A DNA stretch of 64,000 nucleotides from Brevibacillus composti (GCF_016406105.1 NZ_CP066308.1:2019501-2083500); one strand, 5' to 3'. Counted from the first letter of the stretch, positions 28,612-37,489 are shown. Translations and numbers: made by a program. Notes: generated from the letters alone by a model not told the origin.

Positions 28612-29664
28612 CTACAGCACCGCCCAGGCATTGGGCAGAAAACGGCCGCGATAGTAGGGGCAGGAGGTCTTGGTGATCGCTTCGTTATTGTGCAGCATCA
28701 TGGAGCTGGAACCGCCATCCATCGCCATCGCTGTCACCACGCCGCGTTCCGCCAGAATATCAGCGACATCATTCATGCTGGCTCCGATCGAGTGGCCTGG
28801 CTGTCGCCCGTCGATCACCAGAAAGACGATGGTTCCGTCTTCTTTTTGTCCGATCGCAGTACGCGGTTGGATGCCCCAGCTCTTCGCGGGCTTGTCCGCA
28901 AACAGGTTCTTCCCGTCTACGATCAGCTGCGGACGGAAGCTCATTGCGTCCTTTACGCCCATCTCGATCAATTGCTGTGCCGTATAATTGCCCGTGATCA
29001 GCTTTCCGTCAAAGGTGATGCCGAGCGCGGTCTCGCTTCCTTTGGCGTTGTAGCTTTGCAGGATCTTTCCATCCTTGATCACCAGTCCGTTTGCTTTGGC
29101 TCCTTTGCCGTATCCGTCGGGATCGTGAAAGCCGCTGGCGTTTACGATGCCCAGGGCGTTGTGCTTTTTGACGAACTCATCCAGCAAATCGCCGCGGTCC
29201 GTCCGTGTCGTGACGAGCAGCTGGACCCGCTTGGGGTCGCTGATATACATGAGTTTCCCTTTAAAATAATAATTGCCGCGCTTTTCATCGATTTCTTCGA
29301 TTTCAATCAGTTCTCTCTGCGGGAGCGGCTCCTCTGTCACTTTGGGCTTTTCTTCGGCAGCGGCGATTGCATCGGCGGAATTAATCACGACCGGATTGCG
29401 GATTTGCTGCCGAAGCTCCTCCAGCTTTTCTTCCGGTAAAAACGTATACGGGGCCCAGTAATCATGCTGGGTGGTCAACAGCGTGCCCGCTGCCCATTCA
29501 CGCAGCTCTTCGCCTTTTTCCGTCGCGAAGAGAAAGGTGATGCCGAGCAGCATACAGGTGACAAACGTCATCGTCCCAGCCAGCAGCATTCGTTTCAGCA
29601 TCCGCCACAGCCGATTGCGGCGCTGTTGTCTCCTTCTTGTACGAGTGCGGGATAATGTCTGCAT
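28612..29664 (-). CDS. Phosphodiester glycosidase (NAGPA) family exopolysaccharide protein
   Basis: 350 aa; ATG at 29664 with GGGAAGGATC upstream. A very basic N-terminus and one transmembrane helix (about residues 28-48) anchor an extracytoplasmic NAGPA domain: ALGIVNASGFHDPDG, GLVIKDGKILQS, PRTAIGQKEDGTIVFLVIDGR and the signature AMAMDGGSSSMMLHN. Family members remove or edit phosphodiester-linked sugars on cell-surface polymers. No polysaccharide genes are adjacent. The domain is complete. Confidence 0.88.
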   Translation of the reverse strand: MQTLSRTRTRRRQQRRNRLWRMLKRMLLAGTMTFVTCMLLGITFLFATEKGEELREWAAGTLLTTQHDYWAPYTFLPEEKLEELRQQIRNPVVINSADAIAAAEEKPKVTEEPLPQRELIEIEEIDEKRGNYYFKGKLMYISDPKRVQLLVTTRTDRGDLLDEFVKKHNALGIVNASGFHDPDGYGKGAKANGLVIKDGKILQSYNAKGSETALGITFDGKLITGNYTAQQLIEMGVKDAMSFRPQLIVDGKNLFADKPAKSWGIQPRTAIGQKEDGTIVFLVIDGRQPGHSIGASMNDVADILAERGVVTAMAMDGGSSSMMLHNNEAITKTSCPYYRGRFLPNAWAVL

Positions 29665-29793
29665 GCAAGATCCTTCCCATCTATGAATCAAAAGTTCTAT
29701 TTACATTGACGATCACCGGGTCAAAAAGTTTCGTTCAAATAGAGAAGTAGAGAAGGAACTTTGCGGGCAAAATACAGGCAGGAGGTGATGAGG

Positions 29794-29937
29794 ATGCGCG
29801 GCTATGATGCTGAGTTTCAAAATGAAGTGGAGGCGTATCGGCAAAACCCTCCCGGAACTGTGAACCAACGGACGGAAAAAGACCGGCACGACAAGATGGA
29901 GGAGCGGGAAACCCGCCTGGACTCAAATAACCGCTGA
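29794..29937 (+). CDS. Small hypothetical protein (47 aa)
   Basis: GGAGGTGATG lies in front of the ATG, an excellent ribosome site, and a strong terminator follows 6 bp after the stop. The protein is very polar and likely disordered: EFQNEVEAYRQNPPGTVNQR then KDRHDKMEERE. It resembles small spore-associated proteins in composition only; no family recognised. Confidence 0.6.
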   Translation: MRGYDAEFQNEVEAYRQNPPGTVNQRTEKDRHDKMEERETRLDSNNR

Positions 29938-29943
29938 TGGCTT

Positions 29944-29975
29944 GAGCGAAAACCTCCGGGGTTTCGCTCTTTTTA
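29944..29975 (+). terminator. Terminator after the 47-aa gene
   Basis: The stem GAGCGAAAACC / GGTTTCGCTC (one bulged base) is followed by TTTTTAT. Confidence 0.8.
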
Positions 29976-30092
29976 TGCGGAGGGTGACGCCTCTGCGAGG
30001 ACGGCTGGATTGGACCCTGGCCGATTGTTTCGCGTTGGGGCAAATTGTGGTAAGCTTACCCAAGCAAGATTATCCATGCCAGGAGGGTTTCT

Positions 30093-31292
30093 GTGAGTAC
30101 CACATTTGCTGATTTTTCACTGAGCGCACCGCTTTTGGAAGCGCTGCGCGAACAACATATAGAGAAGCCTACCCCGGTTCAAGCGGAGGCGATTCCGCTG
30201 ATTCAGAGCGGACGCGATGTCCTCGTGGAATCTCCCACCGGGACGGGAAAAACGCTTGCCTACCTGCTCCCGCTGCTCGATCGAATCGATGCCGAGTCCA
30301 AAGAAATTCAGGTGCTGGTGCTGGCGCCGACACATGAGCTGGTGATGCAGATCACCACCGTCGCGGAGGGCTTGCTGGCGAAAAAGAATCTGACCGCACA
30401 AGCCATCATCGGCGGCGTGGATGTGAAACGGCAGCTCGAACGCTTGAAAAAACGTCCCTCGCTCATAGCGGCGACTCCGGGTCGCCTGGTGGAGCTCTTG
30501 GAGAGCCGCAAACTGAAGGTACACCAGGTAAAGGCGATCGTAGTGGATGAAGCCGACCGCTTGCTCGATGACGGTTTTCTCCGTCCTGTCCAGGAAGTGA
30601 TGCGGAGAGTGATGCGCGATACCCAGCGGCTGTTCTTCTCGGCGACGCTGCCGCCGGATGTGATCCGGCTGGCGTCGTCGTTCGTCAGCGATCCGGCCGT
30701 AGTACAGGCGTCCGCGCCGGAGAATGGCCTGGGCGTCGCCCACATGTACCTGGTGTGCGAGCCGCGCAAGAAGGTGGATACGCTGCGCCGCCTGCTCCGC
30801 ATGATCCATGTGCAAAGATCAATGGTCTTTGTCAACCAGATCGACAAAGTGGAGGAGATCGTATCCAAGCTGGAATACCATCACTTGCCCTGCCGACTGC
30901 TGCACCGGGACACCAGCAAGGAGGAGCGGGCACGCTCTTTGCAGTTGTTCCGCGAAGGGGCGGTCCAGGTGTTAATCACGACGGATGTAGCGGCCCGCGG
31001 CATCGATATCGCCGAGGTGGAATGCGTCGTACATTTTGACCCGGCGCCGGATGCCGATGCCTACGTGCATCGCAGCGGACGGACCGGCAGAATGGGGAGG
31101 GCCGGACTGGTCTTTTCCATCATCACCCCACAGGAGTTGTTCATCCTGCGCAAATTCTCCAAGCAGACGGGACTTGTCCTCACCGAAAAGGTAATGACCC
31201 ACGGACAATTGCTGGACCCGGAGGCAGCCAGGCGAAAGCCGGCACCTGCCAAGCGGCCGGTACATAAGAAACGCCGTTTTGAATCAAAGTAG
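30093..31292 (+). CDS. DEAD-box RNA helicase (YfmL-like)
   Basis: 399 aa, GTG start behind CAGGAGGG. All helicase motifs are present: Q motif KPTPVQAEAIP, Walker A SPTGTGKT, VLAPTHELV, ATPGRL, VDEADRLLD, SATLP, the ARGIDIAEV of domain 2 and HRSGRTGRMGR. A short basic tail ends the protein (KPAPAKRPVHKKRRF). No RNA-recognition domain follows, so it is closer to YfmL than to DbpA. Likely role in ribosome assembly or mRNA structure remodelling. Single gene. Confidence 0.9.
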   Translation: MSTTFADFSLSAPLLEALREQHIEKPTPVQAEAIPLIQSGRDVLVESPTGTGKTLAYLLPLLDRIDAESKEIQVLVLAPTHELVMQITTVAEGLLAKKNLTAQAIIGGVDVKRQLERLKKRPSLIAATPGRLVELLESRKLKVHQVKAIVVDEADRLLDDGFLRPVQEVMRRVMRDTQRLFFSATLPPDVIRLASSFVSDPAVVQASAPENGLGVAHMYLVCEPRKKVDTLRRLLRMIHVQRSMVFVNQIDKVEEIVSKLEYHHLPCRLLHRDTSKEERARSLQLFREGAVQVLITTDVAARGIDIAEVECVVHFDPAPDADAYVHRSGRTGRMGRAGLVFSIITPQELFILRKFSKQTGLVLTEKVMTHGQLLDPEAARRKPAPAKRPVHKKRRFESK

Positions 31293-31327
31293 GGAGAGAC
31301 CCATTATCTTTTCACAGGAGGTTCCCT

Positions 31328-31483
31328 ATGCGCAAAGATCGATTGGATGAAGAAGCCTTGCTCGTAAATGGTCCTGTCGGCGGAGAGGTGCTCTCCAAAG
31401 AAGAGCGTCAGGTCCTGAAAGGCGAGACAGAAGAACGGAAACAGGCGATGGAGCAAGCGAAAAAGGAACCGATCCGCGAATGA
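31328..31483 (+). CDS. Small hypothetical protein (51 aa)
   Basis: CAGGAGG lies before the ATG and a terminator directly follows the stop. The product is a charged, mostly helical peptide: KDRLDEEALLVNGPVGGEVLS then EERKQAMEQAKKEP. No family is recognised. It is 35 bp after the helicase gene and may be co-transcribed with it. Confidence 0.6.
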   Translation: MRKDRLDEEALLVNGPVGGEVLSKEERQVLKGETEERKQAMEQAKKEPIRE

Positions 31484-31488
31484 GCAGA

Positions 31489-31535
31489 AAAAGAGCAGGC
31501 AGCCTGGCGATACCGCAGGGGCACTGCTCTTTTTC
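31489..31535 (+). terminator. Terminator after the 51-aa gene
   Basis: AAAGAGCAG and CTGCTCTTTTT flank an inner loop of about 27 nt; the T tract follows the right arm. Confidence 0.75.
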
Positions 31536-31654
31536 GCATGTTCGATGAGACGTTTCTTCTCTATTCTGATGTTTTGCCTGCAAATGAGACTGCCCCGTTT
31601 CTTCCGGCATTTGATATAATCAATTCTGTTACTTGTCAGACAGGAGCGGAAACT

Positions 31655-32764
31655 ATGAATTTTATCGTGGATTGGTTGTCATTTTCCTTAATCGAACAAC
31701 AGGAGGAAGAGAGCGGAAGCAAGCGGGTGCGGATGACGCGCCATCTGACTGGAGACGAGTTCCAGCGAAGCGAGTTGCGCTCCTTTTTGGACGGCGAACT
31801 GGCCCGGATCGCTAAGCGGAAGACCGAGCTGAATCCGAAAAGCGAAGCGAGTCCCACCAAGCTGGGGCAATTCGTGATCGAGCCCGGCCATCCCTTGGAT
31901 GCGAATCCCAACTACGCCTTGCTCCAGCGGCTGCTGCGGGCGGAGACCGCCGGAGAAGGACAGGCGCCTGCGCAAGAGATCCTGCAATCATATGTGCGTA
32001 CCTCGCAGGTGAGGGGCGGTGTGCTGATCGTGGCCAGGACCAGACTGGAATCGCTGAATGAACCGTACGTCTTTATCCTGAAGTGTGATTTTGAACAAAA
32101 AACGGCTGTGATCACGGATGAGCAGAGTCTGATCGCCAATGTGCAGATGGCGATCAATGCAAAAAACATGAAATCGCTGATGTATCCCCACATGATCGAA
32201 GAGGGGATGAATGATCCGTACCACGTGAAAATTCACCAATTTTCTCATGCGCGCTATTTTGAAGAGTTCCTGCGCTTCGTCGAATACCCGCAGACGATCA
32301 CGCAGATCATCTCCGAGGAAGTGTTGAATCTGGCCCGGCAGCATATCGAGCACGTCTATCCCGAGCCGACGGAGGAACGGCTGCGGGCAGAGGAAGAGAT
32401 CGAGCTGATCGCAGCCAGCCCCAAGCGGGAGCTGTCGGAGAGATGGGATCATGAAACGGTGATGGAAGCCGCCCAGATCATTACCGAGAAACAGCCGGAG
32501 ATCGAACTGAAGTGCAAGCTGGATCACATGCAGGTCAAGGCGCTGCTCTCGGACTACGGGAAGAATTTTTATATCGCAAAGGTAAAGGGACGGTATGTTT
32601 TGCTTTTGGAGGGGGACTTTTTGCAGTTTGAAAAAGGCGTCTCTCCTGTCGAGTTCCTAAAGCCCCAAGATATCCATGATATTATCCGCGAGCTGGAAGC
32701 GAGAGAGCATGCACCTGCTTCGATTCAGCCTTCTGCGCAAGGAGATGCTCCGCCCTGGGAATAA
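31655..32764 (+). CDS. DUF3900 family protein
   Basis: 369 aa; ATG with CAGGAGCGG upstream (the longer open frame to 31538 overlaps a terminator). Landmarks: FIVDWLSFSLIEQQEEE at the start, VRGGVLIVARTRLESLNEPY, PYVFILKCDFEQKTAVITDE in the middle, and a C-terminal FYIAKVKGRYVLLLEGDFL. These fit DUF3900, a Bacillales family of unknown function with a layout recalling 37-kDa nucleoid-associated proteins (the resemblance is weak and is inference). Probably followed in the same transcript by the DUF1444 gene. Confidence 0.72.
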   Translation: MNFIVDWLSFSLIEQQEEESGSKRVRMTRHLTGDEFQRSELRSFLDGELARIAKRKTELNPKSEASPTKLGQFVIEPGHPLDANPNYALLQRLLRAETAGEGQAPAQEILQSYVRTSQVRGGVLIVARTRLESLNEPYVFILKCDFEQKTAVITDEQSLIANVQMAINAKNMKSLMYPHMIEEGMNDPYHVKIHQFSHARYFEEFLRFVEYPQTITQIISEEVLNLARQHIEHVYPEPTEERLRAEEEIELIAASPKRELSERWDHETVMEAAQIITEKQPEIELKCKLDHMQVKALLSDYGKNFYIAKVKGRYVLLLEGDFLQFEKGVSPVEFLKPQDIHDIIRELEAREHAPASIQPSAQGDAPPWE

Positions 32765-32797
32765 TCGGAGTATGGGGGAAAGGGTGATGAGTCAGAA

Positions 32798-33634
32798 ATG
32801 AAGATCGACCGAAATACCATCATGCAGAGTGTGGTGGATGCCATAAGCAGCAGACTGCCTGACGGTTTGCGCTGTACAGCGGGAGAGGCGAGCCTGCAGA
32901 TCATGCGCACAGCGCCAGAGGAAGGTCAACTGGTGGAAGTGCCGCTCGCTCCGCTCTATGCCCGCGCCGAGAAGTCTCCCGAAAAAGCGGCATCTCTGGT
33001 GGTGGCTTTTGCAGAACGGGTGCTTGCGATCGTTCGCGGCCAGCTGGCCGAGCGAAGCCTGCAGGGTGCACAGGAGCGGGTATACCCTGTACTGCGCCAT
33101 GCATCCTTTGTGAAAAGGGATCCGGATCGCTGGGTGTTTCAGCCGCATACGGAAGAAACATCGATCCTGTATGCGATTGACGATCAGGAGGGGTATCACC
33201 TGATTGAAAAAGGGCTGCTCGCTCAGGCAGGATGGACAGGGGAGGAGCTGCATCAGCATGCGATGCGGAATCTGCAGCGACTCCCGGTGCCGCAAAAACG
33301 GCAACAAGTAGGGCCCAACCAAATTACCTTCATCGCTCCAGGAGATGGTTATGCGGCAAGCCGCATTCTGCTTGCGCCGCTATTGGAAGAGATGAGGCGG
33401 ACAGCGCAGGGGGATGCGCTGGGGATCGCCATTCCACACGGGGATGTCTTGATCATCGCCGATCTGCACGGAAAGGCGGGTGCAGATCTTTTGGCCCGGC
33501 TCACGTACGATTTTGCCTCCAAAAGCTCGCGGCCTCTTTCTTTCCTGCCCTTTTTCTACGAGGGCGGGGAGCTGGTTCCCTTCCTGACCGTCTCCCATGA
33601 CCGGAAGCCGGGGCGTGCACCGGCCGACAGCTAG
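32798..33634 (+). CDS. DUF1444 family protein (YtpQ-like)
   Basis: 278 aa, 33 bp after the DUF3900 gene. Typical DUF1444 features: PLAPLYARAEKSPEKAASLV, VYPVLRHASFVK, then DDQEGYHLIEKGLLAQ and the C-terminal GIAIPHGDVLIIADLHG with LARLTYDFAS. Cytoplasmic, no known motif for catalysis; function unknown. In B. subtilis the counterpart is ytpQ. A ribosome site is unclear because the preceding region reads GGGGGAAAGGGTGATGAG, which is adequate. Confidence 0.82.
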   Translation: MKIDRNTIMQSVVDAISSRLPDGLRCTAGEASLQIMRTAPEEGQLVEVPLAPLYARAEKSPEKAASLVVAFAERVLAIVRGQLAERSLQGAQERVYPVLRHASFVKRDPDRWVFQPHTEETSILYAIDDQEGYHLIEKGLLAQAGWTGEELHQHAMRNLQRLPVPQKRQQVGPNQITFIAPGDGYAASRILLAPLLEEMRRTAQGDALGIAIPHGDVLIIADLHGKAGADLLARLTYDFASKSSRPLSFLPFFYEGGELVPFLTVSHDRKPGRAPADS

Positions 33635-33706
33635 ACAGGACCGGGCCGCTCACACGTGCTGGGTACGGATGGGAAAGGCGAGGGCGGCCGCGCCGCCGAG
33701 GTGAAG

Positions 33707-34756
33707 CTAGGAGAGAAGGGGCTGAAAGATCGCTACGCCCCATTCCTGCTTTTGCAGAGAGCGGATATACGCCTCATCATCCAGGGTCGGCATGTCGGCC
33801 CGCTCTTCCAGCTCCGCCTGCCACTGCTCGTCCCGGTACCAGTCCGTGCCATCTGCGGGCGGATGCTCCTGATCGGGCCAGACAGCGGAGAGAGCGGGAC
33901 TGTACAGCTTGGGCATCCCTGGCTTGAGGCCGTTTCTCTCGATCCTCGGCATGTAACGGGCAGTGTCCGCCTCACGGGGATGGCCCGGCGTAAACAGATG
34001 CGGCCAGTAGTCGGCCCGCGAGGCGGTATGGGGGATACGTCTCGCCCATTCATAGATTTTATGGAGACGGATGGGATTGTCGAAGAGCAGTTGGTACAGG
34101 TTTTTCCCGATGGCGATCCGCTGCGTGAGCGAGGGGAAGCGTTGGACGGTCATTCCGCAGACGCGTAGCTTGCGGTCTGTCGGATGCTCCTTGTAGGGAA
34201 AGATCACCTGATTTAAGGAGAAGAAAGATTGGGCAAAGAAAGCGAGACGATCAAAGATCTTTTCCTGGGCAAAGGGCTTGTCCACGACTCTTTGCTCGAT
34301 GTACTGCTGCTCGTTGACGATCAGCGCGCGCGTCAGCCGCACGCTGTCACGCTCCAGGAGAAACGATTTCCAGATCGGCGCCAAAAAAGCCGAGACGCCT
34401 AAATGGGAGAGCAGCGGGGTCATATCCTGACCGGTCGTCTTCATCTGTTCATACAGGAGCAATTGGGCATAGGCGTCGTGGAAGATAAGCCAGTTGCATC
34501 TCTCGAGAAACCAGAAATAATCCTCAATCTGTTTTGGCTCCATCACGCGGGGAAGCCATTCGCCCTTCAGGTCGGTCATATTCCATCCGCCGTTGCGGGA
34601 GACGAGATGGGCCAGGAGTGCCCAGTGAACCTCGGGATGCTTTTGAAAAAAGGCCAGATAGGCACGGGTGCGTGTGAGGTTGTTGCGATTCGCCCGGTTG
34701 GTGAGACGGCGAATCTCCGCTACCAGTTCGCGATCTTTGGTGATGATCGGTTTCAA
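33707..34756 (-). CDS. DUF2515 family protein (YppC-like)
   Basis: 349 aa. Family-defining N-terminus: NNLTRTRAYLAFFQKHPEVHW and HLVSRNGGWNMTDLKGEWLPR. The rest is helical with aromatic-rich segments such as EDYFWFLERCNWLIFHDAY. No signal peptide. The function is unknown; B. subtilis yppC is the closest counterpart I recall. It converges with the DUF1444 gene across 72 bp of GC-rich sequence. Confidence 0.85.
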   Translation of the reverse strand: MKPIITKDRELVAEIRRLTNRANRNNLTRTRAYLAFFQKHPEVHWALLAHLVSRNGGWNMTDLKGEWLPRVMEPKQIEDYFWFLERCNWLIFHDAYAQLLLYEQMKTTGQDMTPLLSHLGVSAFLAPIWKSFLLERDSVRLTRALIVNEQQYIEQRVVDKPFAQEKIFDRLAFFAQSFFSLNQVIFPYKEHPTDRKLRVCGMTVQRFPSLTQRIAIGKNLYQLLFDNPIRLHKIYEWARRIPHTASRADYWPHLFTPGHPREADTARYMPRIERNGLKPGMPKLYSPALSAVWPDQEHPPADGTDWYRDEQWQAELEERADMPTLDDEAYIRSLQKQEWGVAIFQPLLS

Positions 34757-34881
34757 CAGTGTCGAGCCTCCCTTATTCTTCGCGGTTTGCCTGACGGCAG
34801 GGCAAACTTATTATGTGCCCCGAAAAGGGAGTTCCATGCCCATTCCGGTTGCGGGGGAGGTTGCTGGGGTCTGACACGAAG

Positions 34882-34909
34882 AAAAGCAGGCCTCTTGTCG
34901 ACCTGCTTT
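34882..34909 (-). terminator. Terminator of the 46-aa minus-strand gene
   Basis: On the minus strand AAAGCAGG / CCTGCTTT reads into TCTTCG; it touches the stop codon at 34908. Confidence 0.7.
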
Positions 34910-35048
34910 ACCCGATCATTTCCAATACGAGAAGACGGACGAGCAGCTTCTCTTTCGCCTCTTCCCAGGTTTCTCCGTATTTCATGACACGCTCGGACAG
35001 ATATTCCGTTTCCGCTATATACTTGCCATCCTGTTCGTAAATGTACAT
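34908..35048 (-). CDS. Small hypothetical protein (46 aa), HicB-like start
   Basis: ATG with GGAAGGGACG upstream. The sequence MYIYEQDGKYIAETEYLSE followed by GETWEEAKEKLLVRLLVLEM has the strand-strand-helix pattern of a minimal HicB-like fold (a strand pair then a helix after xTWEEA). No HicA toxin gene is next to it, so a toxin-antitoxin role is not supported. Terminator directly follows. Confidence 0.55.
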   Translation of the reverse strand: MYIYEQDGKYIAETEYLSERVMKYGETWEEAKEKLLVRLLVLEMIG

Positions 35049-35152
35049 ATGTGATCGTCCCTTCCGTAAAGCCTTTCAACCATTCTATGCTTACCCTGAA
35101 AGGTTGATGCATCCAAATGACGACCGAGACCGAAGAAAGGGGAGAAGAAAAG

Positions 35153-35473
35153 ATGAAAATGACAGCTACCGAGGCGGCACTGATCCGTCTGGAACAAGAA
35201 GCAAGCGAGCATGCCCAAGCCCTGCGCATCAATGGCGAACTGGTAGGGGGTTGCGGCATGAATGTGGAATACGGACTGTTCTGGGATGATCCGGCCCCCG
35301 GCGATATGATCACGGAACTGGGAGGGATCGTCCTATTGCTGGACGCCGAGACGGCGGGTTATATCGGCAGTGATTCCTTGCTGATCGATTACCGGGATCA
35401 GCAGGGATATCGCTTGGTAAGCCCGGAGCAAATCATCGCTTACGGCCTGCGCACCAAAGAGAGATGGGCGTAA
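35153..35473 (+). CDS. HesB/IscA-like Fe-S biogenesis domain protein
   Basis: 106 aa; the ATG has GGGGAGAAGAAAAG upstream (an ATG at 35117 in frame is not preceded by one). MKMTATEAALIRLEQEA, then GGCGMNVEYGLFWDD with the first conserved Cys of the family, and ETAGYIGSDSLLIDY. The C-terminal CGC pair of IscA is absent. This fits the YneR/YqkB branch of HesB-like proteins, function unclear. Its stop codon is directly adjacent to the stop codon of the converging DUF441 gene. Confidence 0.72.
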   Translation: MKMTATEAALIRLEQEASEHAQALRINGELVGGCGMNVEYGLFWDDPAPGDMITELGGIVLLLDAETAGYIGSDSLLIDYRDQQGYRLVSPEQIIAYGLRTKERWA

Positions 35474-35923
35474 CTACTTCGGTAGAAACTGAGAAAAGAG
35501 AGCCAGCATCCCGGCGGCAATCAAGGGGCCGACGGGCACGCCCCGGAAAAAGGTAACGCCGATAATCGTTCCGAGCAGGATTCCAGTAACCACGAGGGGG
35601 TTGGCAGACATAAAGCCAACTCCTTTGCCGCCCAGATAGGCGACGAAAATGCCGATCGCGACCGCGAGCACCGACTGCCATTGGGTGAAGATCGAAATAA
35701 TCGTCTGCGGCGTAATTTTTCCGCTGGCCAGCGGGGCAAGCACGCCGATGGTCAGGACGATGATCCCGATCTGCAGCCCGTGCTGCTCCAGGTACGGAAC
35801 CGCTCTATCGAGGTGGAGCAGCCGCAGCAGAAGCAGGATGGCCACAGCTATCGAGACAGCCGTGTTGTTTCCCAGAATTCCCAGTGCAAGCAGGCCTAAC
35901 AGCATGAGGTTGGTCATATCCAT
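35474..35923 (-). CDS. DUF441 family membrane protein (YtwI-like)
   Basis: 149 aa with four membrane helices. Landmarks: LLGLLALGILGNNTAVSIAV, then LTIGVLAPLASGKITP, VAYLGGKGV and ANPLVVTGILLGTIIGV, which define DUF441. The function is unknown; B. subtilis has it as ytwI. It is 12 bp downstream of the DUF1811 gene on the same strand and ends with no spacer against the plus-strand IscA-like gene. Confidence 0.88.
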   Translation of the reverse strand: MDMTNLMLLGLLALGILGNNTAVSIAVAILLLLRLLHLDRAVPYLEQHGLQIGIIVLTIGVLAPLASGKITPQTIISIFTQWQSVLAVAIGIFVAYLGGKGVGFMSANPLVVTGILLGTIIGVTFFRGVPVGPLIAAGMLALFSQFLPK

Positions 35924-35935
35924 GATATTCTCTAC

Positions 35936-36256
35936 TCACTTTCTGGTTTCGATCCATAATTCCAGCATGCCAACCGGGTAACCGACCGCCTCAGCGGAAT
36001 CGGGGAACCGTCCCCAGGCAAATACGCCGTTGAAATATTCAATCGTGAAGGGCTGATCGTGTTGGAAGACCCGATAGGTGCCGCCGATGCGGAACTCATC
36101 GGTACCCACGTAATACGATTTCGCCATAAAAAATTTCTGCTGATAGATCGCAAGCTGGGAGGAGTCACCCCGGTTTTTTTGTTCTTCGATCAGGATGCGC
36201 AAACGCTCCATCTCTTCCTGCAGCTCGGCTAAGGTCATTTGACTGTACAAACGCAT
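35936..36256 (-). CDS. DUF1811 family protein (YfhH-like)
   Basis: 106 aa; ATG at 36256 with AGGAGG 8 nt upstream (the frame is open further but without one). RLYSQMTLAELQEEMERL, KFFMAKSYYVG and the beta-rich FRIGGTYRVFQHDQPF with VFAWGRFPDS are typical of YfhH/DUF1811, an SH3-like small protein of unknown function. It probably forms an operon with the DUF441 gene. Confidence 0.85.
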   Translation of the reverse strand: MRLYSQMTLAELQEEMERLRILIEEQKNRGDSSQLAIYQQKFFMAKSYYVGTDEFRIGGTYRVFQHDQPFTIEYFNGVFAWGRFPDSAEAVGYPVGMLELWIETRK

Positions 36257-36342
36257 GCGGACAACCTCCTTTCCATGCCATTCATTGTAGCAGGTATCCC
36301 GGTCATTGACCATGAACGGCAAGAGAGCTGGGCGCAAAAGAT

Positions 36343-36373
36343 AAAAAAAAGGACATTCCACGAGGGAATGCCA
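36343..36373 (-). terminator. Second orphan minus-strand terminator
   Basis: GGCATTCC / GGAATGTCC then TTTTTTTT on the minus strand, ahead of the DUF1811-DUF441 pair. Confidence 0.75.
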
Positions 36374-36410
36374 AGGTTTGGGGGCAATTGAGAAAAATGT
36401 CGAGTAGCTG

Positions 36411-36443
36411 CCAAAAATTGCTTTGCTCTCACCCAAAGCAATG
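36411..36443 (-). terminator. Orphan minus-strand terminator
   Basis: A 9-bp perfect stem ATTGCTTTG / CAAAGCAAT and TTTTTGG on the minus strand, about 210 bp past the stop codon of the SleB-like gene. Confidence 0.75.
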
Positions 36444-36654
36444 AATGGCGTCGCCAGTCATTTTCGCAGTAAGCATAACTAGATCTTGTCTTAACCTACT
36501 CATGCGTACTGCGACAATATTCCGAGGAATATCCGATACTTTTCTCATTGCGTTGAAAAGTGCTTACGTAATCACTGTAACAAAGAAAAGTTAACAGTAG
36601 ATAAAATAAAAATAAAGTAATATTAAATTTTTCTTTACAAAAATGATGGACGGC

Positions 36655-37311
36655 TTAATGGGCAAATACGTGGTTCGCGATGCGAAGCGTCTGCTTCCGC
36701 GACCAGATCCAATCGGATGTAGCTGTTTTCGGATTGAAAAAGTACAGTGCTCCCCCTGAAGGATCCTTGCCGTTGATCGCATCCATCACCGCTTTTCGAG
36801 CGGTATCATTTGTCCGATGGGACAGTTGACCGTCCTGAACCGGTGAAAACGCATTTCGGGCAAAAATGACGCCCGGTACCGTATTCGGGAATTGTGGAGA
36901 CTCCACACGATTTAAGACGACAGCGGCGATTGCCACTTGTCCCTCGTAGGGCTCGCCCCGACCTTCCGCGTAAACCAACCGGGATAACAATTCGATATCC
37001 CGTTTCGAAATCCTCGCTTTGCCGCTCCGAACGGCGGTGCGCTGTTCATTGCGGCTCACTTGCACAGCCGCTCTGTCCTTATGGATGGTTGATGCTTGGA
37101 TGGCTGATGTTCGTTCTCGTCCGATCGAAGCTTGCAGTTTTGTCACGTCGGCCGCCTTCTTCGACTCGGATGTCGGGAGAAGGGGCCCCCACAGGATCAT
37201 CGCCGGAGCGGAAGCCTTGGTAGGGGTGACCAGCAAGCAAAACAAAAGAAACAGCAGGCTGTTAGTAAAGAAGAAAAAGCGCATCTGCGCTTTCCGTGTC
37301 AGCACGAACAA
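36655..37311 (-). CDS. SleB/CwlJ-type cell wall hydrolase
   Basis: 218 aa from a TTG with AAAAGGAG upstream; an ATG lies nine codons in. An N-terminal signal/anchor helix (FFFFTNSLLFLLFCLLV) and a basic linker precede the SleB/CwlJ Hydrolase_2 domain: ELLSRLVYAEGRGEPYEGQ with the catalytic Glu, AIAAVVLNRVESPQFPNTV and GALYFFNP. It is a lytic transglycosylase-like enzyme of spore cortex or cell wall. There is no peptidoglycan-binding repeat, unlike SleB proper, so it may work in wall turnover rather than germination. Confidence 0.85.
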   Translation of the reverse strand: MFVLTRKAQMRFFFFTNSLLFLLFCLLVTPTKASAPAMILWGPLLPTSESKKAADVTKLQASIGRERTSAIQASTIHKDRAAVQVSRNEQRTAVRSGKARISKRDIELLSRLVYAEGRGEPYEGQVAIAAVVLNRVESPQFPNTVPGVIFARNAFSPVQDGQLSHRTNDTARKAVMDAINGKDPSGGALYFFNPKTATSDWIWSRKQTLRIANHVFAH

Positions 37312-37445
37312 ATCACTCCTTTTCGCTTTTCCTGTTACGGCGCGGAAGCGAATCGGTCATGTGCCAGTTTACCTGCCAATTGGAAGGGGAGCAATAGGAG
37401 ATTGGTTCCATTGCACCATTTGCTAGTTTTGCCAAGCCCTGCTTG

Positions 37446-37482
37446 TGCATGAAAAAGCCGCCGGGGTCTCCGACGGCTCTTT
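37446..37482 (-). terminator. Terminator of the cyclophilin gene
   Basis: The minus-strand stem GAGCCGTCGG / CCGGCGGCT reads into TTTTTC. Confidence 0.8.
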
Positions 37483-37489
37483 GGCTATT

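Larger units (their letters stand above)
36257..36654. other. AT-rich intergenic region with two minus-strand terminators
   Basis: No supported protein gene. Two hairpins read on the minus strand: GGCATTCC / GGAATGTCC followed by eight T (36343-36373) and ATTGCTTTG / CAAAGCAAT followed by five T (36411-36443). Upstream of them is a 39-codon minus-strand frame (about 36436-36555, beginning MRKVSDIPRN) without a ribosome site, and a very AT-rich stretch (36590-36650). A small RNA ending at one of the terminators is possible. Confidence 0.45.

Noticed and set aside
34908..35048. HicB antitoxin of a toxin-antitoxin pair
   Set aside because: Only a short strand-helix pattern is similar and no HicA-like gene is on either side.
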